From contig CAYLXI010000002.1 of the NCBI GenBank assembly GCA_964387695.1, positions 1 to 33,471 on the forward strand: a stretch of DNA of 33,471 bases, read 5' to 3'. The notes below the pieces were generated by a model. That model was not told the DNA's origin. It did no database searches and worked only from the letters and a program-made list of their open reading frames with translations. Below, piece by piece: positions 17,494 through 26,724 of this stretch (positions within the stretch are counted from its first letter, which is position 1; each line of letters starts with the position of its first letter). Position numbers and translations under genes: made by a program. This DNA comes from Thiosulfativibrio sp964387695. GTDB taxonomy: Bacteria > Pseudomonadota > Gammaproteobacteria > Thiomicrospirales > Thiomicrospiraceae.

Positions 17494-18387
17494 TTAAAAA
17501 TCTTTTTCAGAGGTTTCTATTTTTTCATTAATCCAGTCTTCAATATCTTGCCACATCTGTAATATTTCTGGATTTTCAGGCATAGTTCCTGCATTTCTTA
17601 ATTCAATCGTAAGAACAGGAATATTTAAGTGTTCTCCAGCAAAACGCCCAAGAGAGCCGGGGAAAGTTCCCCATCGTTTAAGTTTTAAGTCGCCAATTTG
17701 ATATGGGGTTGCGTGTTCAGGACCATCGTAATCTAAAATACCATAAGGGGCATGTAGTGAAATGATGACATCAGGTTTAAAGCGATTAATAAGTTGGGTC
17801 ATCCATTGAGTTTCAGGTTCGCTGCTGGCATAAGGCCCTGGATAACGGCGTTTATTTTTGTGAAAACGATTTTCCCATGTTTTAAGTGCCAGCTCATCCC
17901 AGTCTGGTGTAGGGAAATTACGATTTAAATCAACACCATTGGCGTTTTGTCTTGTTCCTCGTTTTTGTAATAGACCGTCTGGGTTGGTTAAGGGCAAAAA
18001 TAACCATTGATATTGATTGTATTCAGGGTTTGATAAAATGGCTTTTAACCAAAGATATCCAATGCTAATGGCAGTAAATTCATCGCCATGAATGCCTCCA
18101 ATAAAAAGAACCCTGCCTTTTGGAGGGTTATTATTAGCAGGAATAATCTCTCGATAAGTTAGCAGTCGGTTTTCAACGCTTCTAAATGTGCTGGCTTCAA
18201 GCCCAAAATCTAAACACCCTTGGTAGGTAACAGCTTTTAATTTCTGTGAAAATTCTAAGCAATAGGCTTTCATTTCGTTGCTTATATTATTTACATAGAT
18301 AGAAGAGCTTCCTGCGAAGGCAGCGCTAGCAAAAAATAATAACCAAATCTGGTAAAAAATTATATAAAAATAGGGTTTAATAAACAT
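17494..18387 (-). CDS. M14 family zinc carboxypeptidase, MpaA-like, exported
   Basis: Zinc peptidase of 297 residues resembling murein peptide amidase A, which cleaves gamma-D-glutamyl-diaminopimelate bonds. The zinc ligands are H100 and E103 (HGDE) and H212 (SLHAPYG). The catalytic glutamate is E262 (TIELRN). Substrate-binding NRNFPT is at 155-160. Unlike E. coli MpaA, which is cytoplasmic, this one has an N-terminal hydrophobic stretch ending SAAFA near residue 25, so it is probably periplasmic. It faces the L,D-transpeptidase gene, which suggests a shared role in peptidoglycan peptide processing (inference). Confidence 0.85.
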   Translation of the reverse strand: MFIKPYFYIIFYQIWLLFFASAAFAGSSSIYVNNISNEMKAYCLEFSQKLKAVTYQGCLDFGLEASTFRSVENRLLTYREIIPANNNPPKGRVLFIGGIHGDEFTAISIGYLWLKAILSNPEYNQYQWLFLPLTNPDGLLQKRGTRQNANGVDLNRNFPTPDWDELALKTWENRFHKNKRRYPGPYASSEPETQWMTQLINRFKPDVIISLHAPYGILDYDGPEHATPYQIGDLKLKRWGTFPGSLGRFAGEHLNIPVLTIELRNAGTMPENPEILQMWQDIEDWINEKIETSEKDF

Positions 18388-18485
18388 TGTTTTTTCTTTA
18401 TATTCTCATACTAAGGGGGTTATAAAAAGGGGGTAAGTTATAGATTTAGAGTGTGAATCTAAAAATGAAGTCGTGCATCCTGAGG

Positions 18486-18932
18486 TTAATAACCTATTTT
18501 ATGAACAACAGGTACTATGCCTTGCAAGCGATATTGCTTAAACCTTTCTCGACCTTTTTGAATTAAATGTTCTGTTTGATCTAAAATTTCTATTGTTCGT
18601 TGGTAGTTTAAAAACTGCTTTTGAAAATTAGTATGTAAATTTAATAAAATATCTTGACAACTTTTAGTGATTTGTTCACCAAATAATTGTATGGGGGTAT
18701 CAACCTCATTAGCCATTGCATGGGCAATAAAGCTATGCGGTTGAACGCCCCAAAGGGTTAAATCAAATCTTTGGGCATCTTGCTGGCTGGCAAAAAGTAC
18801 ATCGGCTTGGCGTTGTTCAGAAAGTATTTTTTGAATTAACTTTGCGGTAAATTTATCACGATTTTTTGGGTCGGATGAATTTAAAACATAAAAAATAACA
18901 TCTTGGTTTGTTGAAGTAACATTGCTAGTCAT
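18486..18932 (-). CDS. holC: DNA polymerase III subunit chi (HolC)
   Basis: HolC links the clamp loader (through psi/HolD) to single-stranded DNA-binding protein at the replication fork. The protein has 148 residues, against 147 in E. coli. The pattern FYVL...(K)xxKLIQK...LFASQQDAQRFDLTLW matches the family. It starts 3 bp after the pepA stop, so the two form an operon. The usual third member valS does not follow. Confidence 0.9.
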   Translation of the reverse strand: MTSNVTSTNQDVIFYVLNSSDPKNRDKFTAKLIQKILSEQRQADVLFASQQDAQRFDLTLWGVQPHSFIAHAMANEVDTPIQLFGEQITKSCQDILLNLHTNFQKQFLNYQRTIEILDQTEHLIQKGRERFKQYRLQGIVPVVHKIGY

Positions 18933-18935
18933 GCT

Positions 18936-20417
18936 TTAGCTTGATTGCTTAATTAAATATTCAACCAAAGCTGGCACAGGACGACCTGTTGCACCTTTGT
19001 TTGCACCGCTTGTCCAGGCTGTTCCAGCTATGTCTAGATGTGCCCAAGAAACCTCTTTGGTAAACCTTGCTAAAAATTGTGCAGCAGTAATGGTTCCTGC
19101 GGCTCTTCCGCCAATATTGGCAATGTCGGCAAAGTTAGATTTAAGTTGCTCGTCATATTCCTCGCTTAAAGGCAGTTGCCAAAAACGATCATAGGTGGTT
19201 TTACCTGCTTGTAAAAGGTCATCTACTAGGTTTTGGTCGTTACCTAATATGGCAGATATTTCATGTCCAAGAGCGATAATGCAAGCTCCTGTTAGAGTTG
19301 CCATATCAATGATTTTTGCAGGCTTATAGGTTTGTTGTGTGTAGGTTAGGGCATCGCATAAAATAAGACGACCTTCGGCATCTGTATTAAGGATTTCTAT
19401 GGTTTGACCAGATAAAGAAGTTACCACATCTCCAGGCTTAATGGCTTCGCCAGAAGGCATGTTTTCTGTTGCTGGTATAACGCCGACGACATTAATTTTT
19501 GGTTTTATTTCCCCTAACGCTTTAAAAACTCCAAGTACGGTGGCAGCCCCTCCCATGTCATATTTCATTTCATCCATGCCTGCCCCTGGTTTTAATGAAA
19601 TACCTCCTGTATCAAAAGTAACACCTTTACCTACCAAAGCTATAGGAGCCTCTTTTTTATTACCCCCTTGGTAAGATAAACATATCATTTTAGGCGGGGT
19701 TGGACCTCCTTGAGCGACTGCCATAAAAGAACCCATGCCCATTTCAGTCATTTGCTTTCTTTTAAGTATGTTAATTTCAAAACCATAGGTTTTTCCTAGT
19801 ATTTTAGCGGTTTTAGCCAAATAGCTGGGAGTACAGAAATTACTGGGCATGTTAGCTAGGTCTTGAGTTAAAGCCATGCCTATTGCAGAGGCTTGAGCCT
19901 GTTTAATCATTTTGCTTTTAGCTTGGGTAAGAAAACTCATATTAACAAGTGTAGTTGTTTTTGGTTTATGCTTGCCACGGCTAGGATGATTATAATCATA
20001 AAAACTTTTTTGCACTTCTAGAGTGTTTTGATACACTAACCAGCTTTCAGTTTTGAAATCTATACTAGCTAAGGCATTTAAAACCGATATAGCCCCTGTT
20101 TTTTCTAGTGTTTTGTTACTAGATTGAATGGCTGAAATATATAACTTCTCAGTTAAGTCGGCATTTTTTCCTAGCCCAACAAGGATTAATCTTTGAATGT
20201 TATTAAAAGCGATGTTATCAAAAACTTTAGGCTGTACAAAAACCTCTCCTGCATTGGCAGAGAAATCATCAGACTCAATAAAACTTTTAATGTTGTCTTT
20301 AACATTAAATTTTTGTAGTAATTCATTGTCGAGTTGATCGGAAAAAACAGGTAGAATTAAAGTGTCAAAATCTTGTAGTTGGATTGACTTAGTTTGTTGG
20401 AAGTTTATTTTTTTCAT
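18936..20417 (-). CDS. pepA: Leucyl aminopeptidase PepA (M17)
   Basis: Dimetal aminopeptidase of 493 residues that removes N-terminal residues from peptides in the cytoplasm. E. coli PepA also acts as a DNA-binding protein in Xer recombination. The M17 signature NTDAEGRL is at 344-351, with metal ligands D346 and E348. The GKGVTFDTGG motif that carries the other metal-binding and catalytic residues lies at about 263-272. Both the variable N-terminal domain (1-160) and the catalytic domain are complete. It is divergent from lptF with 56 bp between, an arrangement common in Gammaproteobacteria. Confidence 0.96.
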   Translation of the reverse strand: MKKINFQQTKSIQLQDFDTLILPVFSDQLDNELLQKFNVKDNIKSFIESDDFSANAGEVFVQPKVFDNIAFNNIQRLILVGLGKNADLTEKLYISAIQSSNKTLEKTGAISVLNALASIDFKTESWLVYQNTLEVQKSFYDYNHPSRGKHKPKTTTLVNMSFLTQAKSKMIKQAQASAIGMALTQDLANMPSNFCTPSYLAKTAKILGKTYGFEINILKRKQMTEMGMGSFMAVAQGGPTPPKMICLSYQGGNKKEAPIALVGKGVTFDTGGISLKPGAGMDEMKYDMGGAATVLGVFKALGEIKPKINVVGVIPATENMPSGEAIKPGDVVTSLSGQTIEILNTDAEGRLILCDALTYTQQTYKPAKIIDMATLTGACIIALGHEISAILGNDQNLVDDLLQAGKTTYDRFWQLPLSEEYDEQLKSNFADIANIGGRAAGTITAAQFLARFTKEVSWAHLDIAGTAWTSGANKGATGRPVPALVEYLIKQSS

Positions 20418-20473
20418 CTTTTTATTTACAGCCTTTTTTATATTTTAACTATTTTACCCTTTGAGTAACTTTT

Positions 20474-21577
20474 TTGCGAATACTAGATAAATATTTATAC
20501 AAAGAACTGTATTCAACTTTTTTTGCTGTTTTAGCGGTGCTTTTATTAATTACTTTTGGCACAGAAGCAACTAAATTGTTGGCAATTGCCGTAGAGGGTA
20601 AAATACCTGCAAGTATTTTATTTCAAGTTCTGTTGTTAAAAATTCCCCCTGCTTTAGAAGTTATTTTGCCTTTGGTTGCTTTATTGAGTGTAATGTTGGC
20701 AATGGGACGATTATATCAAGACCAAGAAATGGTGGTTTTAAACAGCTGTGGAATTTCTCCGCGTTATTTTCAAAAGCGCGTATTGTGGTTTTTACTCCCT
20801 TTAGCCGTTTTAACGGGGTGGATTTCTTTGGTGGTTACGCCTTGGTCTTTTCAGCAAGAAAGAGCTTTAATTTCACAAGCCCAAGCTACCTCTCCTCTAG
20901 CGGCTTTAGTTCCTGGCAGGTTTAATCAACTTCCTAATAGTGGTGGCGTGTTTTATGCTCAATCAATTTCTCAAGATTCTGAGTTAGAAAATGTGTGGAT
21001 TCGTTTAAATAATCAAGAAAATGATTTATTGATGATTGCACCTTCTGGATATTTTGAAGTCATAGATGGTCGCCTCGCTTTGGTGTTGTTAAATGGCCGA
21101 AGCTATCAAGGCTTATCAACAGGTCAGGATTTAGTGGTAAGAAGATTTGAACGGTTTGAAGGGTATTTACCTGAAATTCAAATTACTCCACCGCCTAAAC
21201 ATCGTCAAGAAACTGAATCTATAGATTTGTGGCAATCAGAAAATTTAAGAGAGCAGGCTATGTTGCAGTGGCGAATAGTTATGCCAATGAGCATTATTGT
21301 GATGGGGTTAATAGGTTTAAAGATGAGTCGCACAGGGCCCAGAGAAGGGCGGTTTGCTAAAGTTTTTTATGCCTTGGTTTTATATGTGGTTTACAACCAA
21401 TTTTTAGTTACCTTAAATGAGTCTATCGGAGATGGGGAATGGCCTGTTATGGTGGGCTTGTGGTTAGTTCCTGTTGTGTTTTTAATGTTTGCTTTTTATC
21501 AAGGAAGTTTAAAGCCCAAATGGCTTGTGCTGCCAAATGTTCGTTCTTTATTTAAGGCTAGAGAGAAGGATTTATGA
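20474..21577 (+). CDS. lptF: LPS export ABC transporter permease LptF
   Basis: LptF is one of the two inner-membrane permeases of the LptB2FG complex, which extracts LPS from the inner membrane. The protein has 367 residues (E. coli 366). Membrane segments flank a periplasmic beta-jellyroll (about 130-255). E. coli-like landmarks are RYLxxE-type KYLYKELY at the N-terminus, LILPL-like VILPLVALL and the cytoplasmic LYQDQEMVVLNSCGIS coupling helix. The start is a TTG at 20474, and no ATG fits the expected N-terminus. The stop overlaps the lptG start (ATGA). Confidence 0.93.
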   Translation: MRILDKYLYKELYSTFFAVLAVLLLITFGTEATKLLAIAVEGKIPASILFQVLLLKIPPALEVILPLVALLSVMLAMGRLYQDQEMVVLNSCGISPRYFQKRVLWFLLPLAVLTGWISLVVTPWSFQQERALISQAQATSPLAALVPGRFNQLPNSGGVFYAQSISQDSELENVWIRLNNQENDLLMIAPSGYFEVIDGRLALVLLNGRSYQGLSTGQDLVVRRFERFEGYLPEIQITPPPKHRQETESIDLWQSENLREQAMLQWRIVMPMSIIVMGLIGLKMSRTGPREGRFAKVFYALVLYVVYNQFLVTLNESIGDGEWPVMVGLWLVPVVFLMFAFYQGSLKPKWLVLPNVRSLFKAREKDL

Positions 21578-22677
21578 ACGCAATAGAAAGGTATCTTGGG
21601 CGAGTGGTTGTTGGACACACCTTGCTAGTTTTAACGGTGTTACTTCTGATTTTAGGATTCTCTGAATTTATGATTCAAATTGGCAAGGTTACAGAGGAAT
21701 ATACTTTATTAAAAGGGAGCATTTACACTTTATTAAAAATGCCAGTTTTTGGCTATGAAATTTTTCCTGTTGCTTTGTTAATTGGTACTTTAATTGGATT
21801 AGGGGGCTTAGCAAATCATGGTGAACTAACAATATTAAGAGTAACAGGTTGGTCAATAGGGCGTATTTTTATTGGGGTAATGAAGTCGGTTTTTATTTTA
21901 TGGATTATCGTTGCATTAATGGGAGAATGGCTAGCACCTAAAGCTGAAACTTTAGCAAAAAAAATTAGAGGAGAAGCATTGCAGCAAAACTTTTCCATTG
22001 GAAATTCAGCAGATTTTTGGTTAAAAGAAGAAGGTCGCTATATTCATGTGGGTCGAGTTATCTCAGATCATGTGTTTCATCAGGTTACCATTTACACCTT
22101 AGAAAATAATGAACTTTCTTCTCACCTTAAAGCACAAAAAGCAACCTTTAAGGAGGGGCAGTGGCATTTAGAAAATGTTTTTAAGCAGTCATTAGGATGG
22201 AAAGAATCTCAATTTTTGGATAATGCAAATACAGTTTTTTTAAAATTAGACTATGAAAAACAAGAATATTATAATATTGCCGTTACCCTGCCGATTGACC
22301 CAGATTTGTTACAAACCTTACAAATAGATACCCGTTATATGGACATTTTAGATTTATATCATTATATTGACTTTTTGCAAGCCAATCAGCTCGATGCAGA
22401 ACCATTTAAATTAGCATTTTGGCGTAAAATTTCAACCCCTTTTGCTATTATTGGCATGATTGCGTTGGTTTTTCCGCTGATTTTTGGCTCACAACGCCAA
22501 GTAAGTATGGGACAACGAATTTTTGTAGGCATAATGATAGGAATGAGTTTTCATTTGCTTAATCAGATTTTTGGTAATTTAAGCATTATATATCAACTGC
22601 CAGCTATGCTAGGAGCATTTTTACCTTCAATAGTTTTATTGGTTACAGCATTCTTTTTAATGCGACGATTGCGGTGA
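21574..22677 (+). CDS. lptG: LPS export ABC transporter permease LptG
   Basis: Partner permease of LptF in the LPS export complex, 367 residues. N-terminal RYLGRVVVGHTLLVL begins the first membrane helix. The coupling-helix region is GELTILRVTGWSIGR. A periplasmic jellyroll (about 135-265) is followed by three C-terminal membrane helices. The ATG overlaps the lptF stop by 4 bp, so expression is coupled. It is convergent with the GT9 gene, with only 13 bp between stops. Confidence 0.93.
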   Translation: MNAIERYLGRVVVGHTLLVLTVLLLILGFSEFMIQIGKVTEEYTLLKGSIYTLLKMPVFGYEIFPVALLIGTLIGLGGLANHGELTILRVTGWSIGRIFIGVMKSVFILWIIVALMGEWLAPKAETLAKKIRGEALQQNFSIGNSADFWLKEEGRYIHVGRVISDHVFHQVTIYTLENNELSSHLKAQKATFKEGQWHLENVFKQSLGWKESQFLDNANTVFLKLDYEKQEYYNIAVTLPIDPDLLQTLQIDTRYMDILDLYHYIDFLQANQLDAEPFKLAFWRKISTPFAIIGMIALVFPLIFGSQRQVSMGQRIFVGIMIGMSFHLLNQIFGNLSIIYQLPAMLGAFLPSIVLLVTAFFLMRRLR

Positions 22678-22690
22678 TATTAAAATGAAT

Positions 22691-23905
22691 CTAGTAATCT
22701 AACTCAATTTGTACCAGTTTAAAAACTGTGTTAACGGTAATCGCATCCATGCAAGCAGGTTCGGTGCAGGGGGTTTTTCTGTGGTTGGCAGCACTTACGC
22801 AAGGTGAGCATGCCAATCCTGCAAATATAGGTGTGCTATTTCCTAAAGACCCATATAACTTAGGGGTTTCAGGGCCAAATAAAACAAATGTTTTTAAGGG
22901 GGTAATTGAAGAGAAATGTCCAGGGCCTGAATCATTGGTTACCATCAAGCTGGATACGCTATATAGTATGGGCATTTGTAGCAATTTTAACTGTCCTGCA
23001 TAGTTAATGCATCGTTCATGTCCAACTTGTTTACGCAGTCCTTCGGCTTCTTCTTTTTCATTGGGAGCTCCAGTAATTAATATCAAAATGTCATCATATC
23101 TTGCTAATAATTGCTGCATAAGAACAATAAAATTTTCTTTTGGCCAACGCCTTTGTGGAAGCAAATCACTGGCATTGGGGTTAATTAAAACTAGGCGATA
23201 TTTATGCGGTTTATAGTCGCTATAACAAGCGGTTACGCTGGTGTAAATTATTTGGTGTTCTGTGTCGGAGAAGCTAACTTGGTCAAGCTTTATGTCTTCA
23301 TCTCTAATAATCGTTTTGGCGTAAGGCACTTCTTCTTTTTCGGTTTCTAGGGCATAAATAAGTGCCATAAAATTTTTTGCTATGTGAATATGCGGGTTGT
23401 AGCTAACTCTATGCGTCATCATTTCGCCACGGTATAAACCTTCGCCATGAAAATTATGGTAACCGACGCGGTTTTTTGCACCACTAAATCCCGTTAATAA
23501 TGCCGAGACACGAGAAAATAATTCTAAGTCTACGGCGGTATCAATTTTGTTCTTGCGACACCAAAATAAATAACGAATAGCATCCCTAATTAAAGTAAAC
23601 ATGCTGTCTTCACACAGGGTAAAAATATTTTCTTGGGGAATGGTGTTAAGTAAGTCAAGGCTGGGTTTATTTTTGCTAAAAATTACAAAAAACAAGTTAG
23701 CATTAAATTGTTTTTTTGCTCGTTTCATTGCAGGGTCGGCAATGATGGTACTTCCCATTTCAGACAGCTCAACAAATAAAATATTTTTTGGGGAGGTTTT
23801 TTTAGGGCGGGTAAAAAATTCAATGACTTTAATGATTAAAGTGCCAATAAAAGTTAAGGGAATGCCGACATGGTGATCGACTTTACGCATTAAATCTACA
23901 TTCAT
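22691..23905 (-). CDS. Glycosyltransferase family 9 (heptosyltransferase-like)
   Basis: A 404-residue GT-B enzyme of family 9, which includes the LPS heptosyltransferases. GT9 landmarks are ILFVELSEMG (near 43-52), the LINPNAS..LPQRRWP block near 240 and the sugar-nucleotide-binding NDSGPGH at 324-330. A C-terminal cysteine cluster (CSPC...CTEPACM) is shared with many GT9 members. The symbols waaC, waaF and waaQ cannot be assigned. It is the last gene of a three-gene minus-strand operon, 12 bp after the flippase-like gene. Convergent lptG suggests an LPS context. Confidence 0.85.
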   Translation of the reverse strand: MNVDLMRKVDHHVGIPLTFIGTLIIKVIEFFTRPKKTSPKNILFVELSEMGSTIIADPAMKRAKKQFNANLFFVIFSKNKPSLDLLNTIPQENIFTLCEDSMFTLIRDAIRYLFWCRKNKIDTAVDLELFSRVSALLTGFSGAKNRVGYHNFHGEGLYRGEMMTHRVSYNPHIHIAKNFMALIYALETEKEEVPYAKTIIRDEDIKLDQVSFSDTEHQIIYTSVTACYSDYKPHKYRLVLINPNASDLLPQRRWPKENFIVLMQQLLARYDDILILITGAPNEKEEAEGLRKQVGHERCINYAGQLKLLQMPILYSVSSLMVTNDSGPGHFSSITPLKTFVLFGPETPKLYGSLGNSTPIFAGLACSPCVSAANHRKTPCTEPACMDAITVNTVFKLVQIELDY

Positions 23906-23917
23906 GCAAAGGTCTCT

Positions 23918-24826
23918 TTATAAATATTTGTGCTTACTTTTAATGAAAAATACCAGGCCTGGTAAGGCGGCAACAATTAGGGTAGTACCATAAATTAATG
24001 ACATGGCAAGTACCAGAGTTTGGTCTACTCCTATGAGTAAAAACAACCCTATCAATGCTCCTTCTCTTACTCCCCAGCCAGCAAAAGAAATAGGCAAAAT
24101 GGTAAGTAAAATGGCAGGAGGGATTAAAATTAAGTAGGTGATTAAGGGTTCATTTATACCTACACTATGACCTATGCCAAAAATAGCTAACATTGAAAAC
24201 AGATGAATTAAAACCGATAAACCCAGCTGTTGAGCAATGCGTTTGGGGGTTTTATAAATAGCTCTAAATCTCTGAGAAAGCTGATAAAACAAACGGGTAA
24301 CTTTATAGCGATTAAATATCTCAAATTTATGAATGGCTATTAAAACAAATAAACCGAACATAGCAGAAAGAATGATAACATTAATGGTTATAAAGACTGC
24401 TGTCGGTAAAATATGGCTGTAAATTAAATTGGCAAATAAATTAAGAATTAATAATCCGACTAATCCGACTATTCTATCAATAAACACGCCATAAAACGCC
24501 TCTTTAACGGTGTTGCCATGAGCTGCTACCTCGGCAATTCTGTAGGCATCTCCACCAATACTGGTAGGTAAAATTTGGTTAAATAGACTGCCTTTAAAAT
24601 AGCTTTTAAAGTAAAACTTAAAGTTGTGAGGGAAGTTTAAAATATCCATAATTAGATACCAGCGATAGGCAGCCAAGGTTTGGCTTAACACTTGCATCAC
24701 TAAAGCGGCGGCAATTAATCCAATATTTGCGGTTAAAATGATCGCCCAAACTTTTTCAAAGTCTAATTTGTAAACGATGAAACTCACTATAGCAATAGAA
24801 ATGATAAGTTTAATGATATTGCCCAA
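23918..24826 (-). CDS. YbhN/AglD-type (LPG_synthase_TM) membrane protein
   Basis: A 302-residue polytopic membrane protein of the lysylphosphatidylglycerol-synthase TM / flippase-like family. It has about eight hydrophobic segments and the family-like motifs QxLAAYRWYLIM (near 50), PTSIGGDAYR (about 87-96) and SFAGWGVREGA (near 242). Members are often encoded next to glycosyltransferases and are suspected to move or bind lipid-linked substrates; the exact role is unknown. The start is probably a TTG at 24826 preceded by AAGG. The 14-bp palindrome lies near the C-terminus (codons 288-292, LPGLV). Confidence 0.85.
   Translation of the reverse strand: MGNIIKLIISIAIVSFIVYKLDFEKVWAIILTANIGLIAAALVMQVLSQTLAAYRWYLIMDILNFPHNFKFYFKSYFKGSLFNQILPTSIGGDAYRIAEVAAHGNTVKEAFYGVFIDRIVGLVGLLILNLFANLIYSHILPTAVFITINVIILSAMFGLFVLIAIHKFEIFNRYKVTRLFYQLSQRFRAIYKTPKRIAQQLGLSVLIHLFSMLAIFGIGHSVGINEPLITYLILIPPAILLTILPISFAGWGVREGALIGLFLLIGVDQTLVLAMSLIYGTTLIVAALPGLVFFIKSKHKYL
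23951..23964. repeat. 14-bp palindrome TACCAGGCCTGGTA, copy 3
   Basis: Lies inside the flippase-like gene, 30 bp from its stop, and encodes LPGLV on the minus strand. The sequence is identical to the other three copies. Confidence 0.9.
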
Positions 24827-24888
24827 CTGAGAGACCTTGTAAGTTTATTAAGTATTTACTAGAAGGGTATTATCGCAAAAAAAATAAT

Positions 24889-26397
24889 TTATTGACGATT
24901 TTCTATTTCTTGCACAATAGGAAGCTTGGCTGCCCAACCACCATAATTTACAGGTTGAAAGTTTTGGCAGTAAAAGAAACGATAGCGTACGATAATAATT
25001 TCATTGTTTTTAATAACTAGGTCATCTAAAGCTTTGCAAGACTGAAAATGACCCGCACCGCCAGTTCTTGGTTGGTCTGCCCCGTAGCTGGGCAAAATAA
25101 GAATGCCACTGCTGTTTTTTGGGGGGTTACCAAACCAAAGATCAAATTGATCAAAACGATTATCTGTAACATAAACTGGCTGAGGGTAAGCATACCAAGC
25201 AATTCGGCTTGCCTGCGTCCAGTTGGCAGCAAACAACGGTGCGTTAGAATGTTTTTTTTGATAAAGTTTTGCTTTCTTTATCGCCTGTTGCCAGCCAGTA
25301 AGCTCTTGAATGAAATTCTGTTTTTCTGCAAAAGGCAGCCAAGGGGTTACTATTTGACTGTTTAAAACAAAGGTCAGTCCTAGCATTAAAGCCCCATTAA
25401 TATAGGTGGATATTCGGAGCCATTTTTTTTGCCAGTTTTGCCAAACCCAGAAAACAACGGCAGGGGCAATAAATAACCAAGCCAGCTGTGTCCAATGTGG
25501 CAAAGACATTTTATAGCCTGAACCCATGGCAAATAAAATAATAACAGGCAAAGAAAATAAAGCCAGTAATCTAGTAGGAGAGTTTTTAAAAATAGCACTA
25601 AAAGCTAAAATTATTCCGACAAGATAAAGCAGAGGAGAATAAACCCCAAATTGGGCAAGCTGGCTTTGTGAAAATCTTAATAAACTCCATTCGTCATGAT
25701 AAGTGCCGTGGTTCATTTGGTATACAAATGAAATCCAATCGTGTTGATAGTTCCAGTAAATTATTGGGGTAATCATGACAAGTGTTAACAACATTGCTAG
25801 CCATAAGCCTTTTGCCTTTAGCCAAATAAAGCGTTTTTCAAATAATAGAATGAGCATAAGAGAAAAAACTAAGGTGATGGCAGTGTATTTTGATAAAGCA
25901 GATATTCCCAGCCAAAATCCTAACCAAAGCCAGTCTTTAAGAGAAGGGTTGTTGGTTTCTCTAAGGTTTAGCATATGCCAAAACACCATCAGTGCTGCAA
26001 TCATAATTGGCGTATCTGGCAACATAGATAAGCTTAGCAGTTGGAACATGATTGATGCATTAACTAAGGCAACACTCCAAAAACCGACCCATTTAAATTC
26101 AGGATAAAGGCGAGCAGCAATTTTATAAAGTAATATATTACTGATAGCAAAAAAGATAATGGGTAAAACCCGCAAAGCAAAATCAGAAGTAGAAAATATG
26201 ATAGGAATAGAATTAAGCCAACCCACCATTGGAGGGTGGTCAAAATAACTCCAATCTAATTTTGCTCCATAAAGTGCGTAGTGTGCCTCATCAACACTTA
26301 AATTAACTTTACCTGCAATAATAAAGCTCCACAGCATAAGCAAGCCAATCATTATTAAAGTGGTTCTTTCAGGGGATTGTTTTAAAAATTCTTTCAT
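24889..26397 (-). CDS. GT39/ArnT-like polyprenyl-phosphate-sugar glycosyltransferase
   Basis: A 502-residue GT-C membrane glycosyltransferase of the PMT/ArnT superfamily, which transfers a sugar from a polyprenyl-phosphate donor on the periplasmic side. The first loop carries DEAHYALYGAKLDWSYFDHPP (36-56): the acidic DE pair and the HPP are the hallmarks. About ten membrane segments are followed by a soluble C-terminal region (about 350-502). The substrate is unknown; lipid A or another envelope glycan is plausible from context. It is first in the operon with the YbhN-type and GT9 genes, and the 340-bp gap upstream should hold the promoter. Confidence 0.85.
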   Translation of the reverse strand: MKEFLKQSPERTTLIMIGLLMLWSFIIAGKVNLSVDEAHYALYGAKLDWSYFDHPPMVGWLNSIPIIFSTSDFALRVLPIIFFAISNILLYKIAARLYPEFKWVGFWSVALVNASIMFQLLSLSMLPDTPIMIAALMVFWHMLNLRETNNPSLKDWLWLGFWLGISALSKYTAITLVFSLMLILLFEKRFIWLKAKGLWLAMLLTLVMITPIIYWNYQHDWISFVYQMNHGTYHDEWSLLRFSQSQLAQFGVYSPLLYLVGIILAFSAIFKNSPTRLLALFSLPVIILFAMGSGYKMSLPHWTQLAWLFIAPAVVFWVWQNWQKKWLRISTYINGALMLGLTFVLNSQIVTPWLPFAEKQNFIQELTGWQQAIKKAKLYQKKHSNAPLFAANWTQASRIAWYAYPQPVYVTDNRFDQFDLWFGNPPKNSSGILILPSYGADQPRTGGAGHFQSCKALDDLVIKNNEIIIVRYRFFYCQNFQPVNYGGWAAKLPIVQEIENRQ

Positions 26398-26447
26398 GGC
26401 GAAATCATAGCAGTTTATGGTTTTTTTAGGTATGAAATTTTTACTAT

Positions 26448-26466
26448 AATTCCTGCTTAGGGATTG
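26448..26466. repeat. Minimal remnant of the dispersed repeat, R7
   Basis: AATTCCTGCTTAGGGATT joins the outer part of one arm (AATTCCTGCTTAG) directly to the outer end of the other (GGGATT). It looks like an extreme internal-deletion product. Confidence 0.4.
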
Positions 26467-26661
26467 TATTTAAAGTGTTAGGATTTTGTCTAAGTCTTTT
26501 GTTCTCTGAGTCTTACACAAAATATTTATATGCTCTTATAGTCTCATTATTCAATCAGTTGTCGGACTGGAGTGTCTCAAAAAACTGTATAGCCATTCCA
26601 AGCGAGTAAATTAATAATATTTATATATGAACTCTAGCATTAACAATAGGTTAATAATTAG

Positions 26662-26700
26662 CCGCCCTTTAAAGAAATTCTAGGTTATATAAAAGGGTGG
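26662..26700 (-). terminator. Possible terminator hairpin after epmB
   Basis: CCGCCCTTT pairs with AAAGGGTGG (9 pairs, one G-T) around a 21-nt loop, 38 bp beyond the epmB stop. The T-tract is poor, so this could be a different structured element. Confidence 0.35.
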
Positions 26701-26724
26701 GGTTATTTTCAAATTTATACTTAG

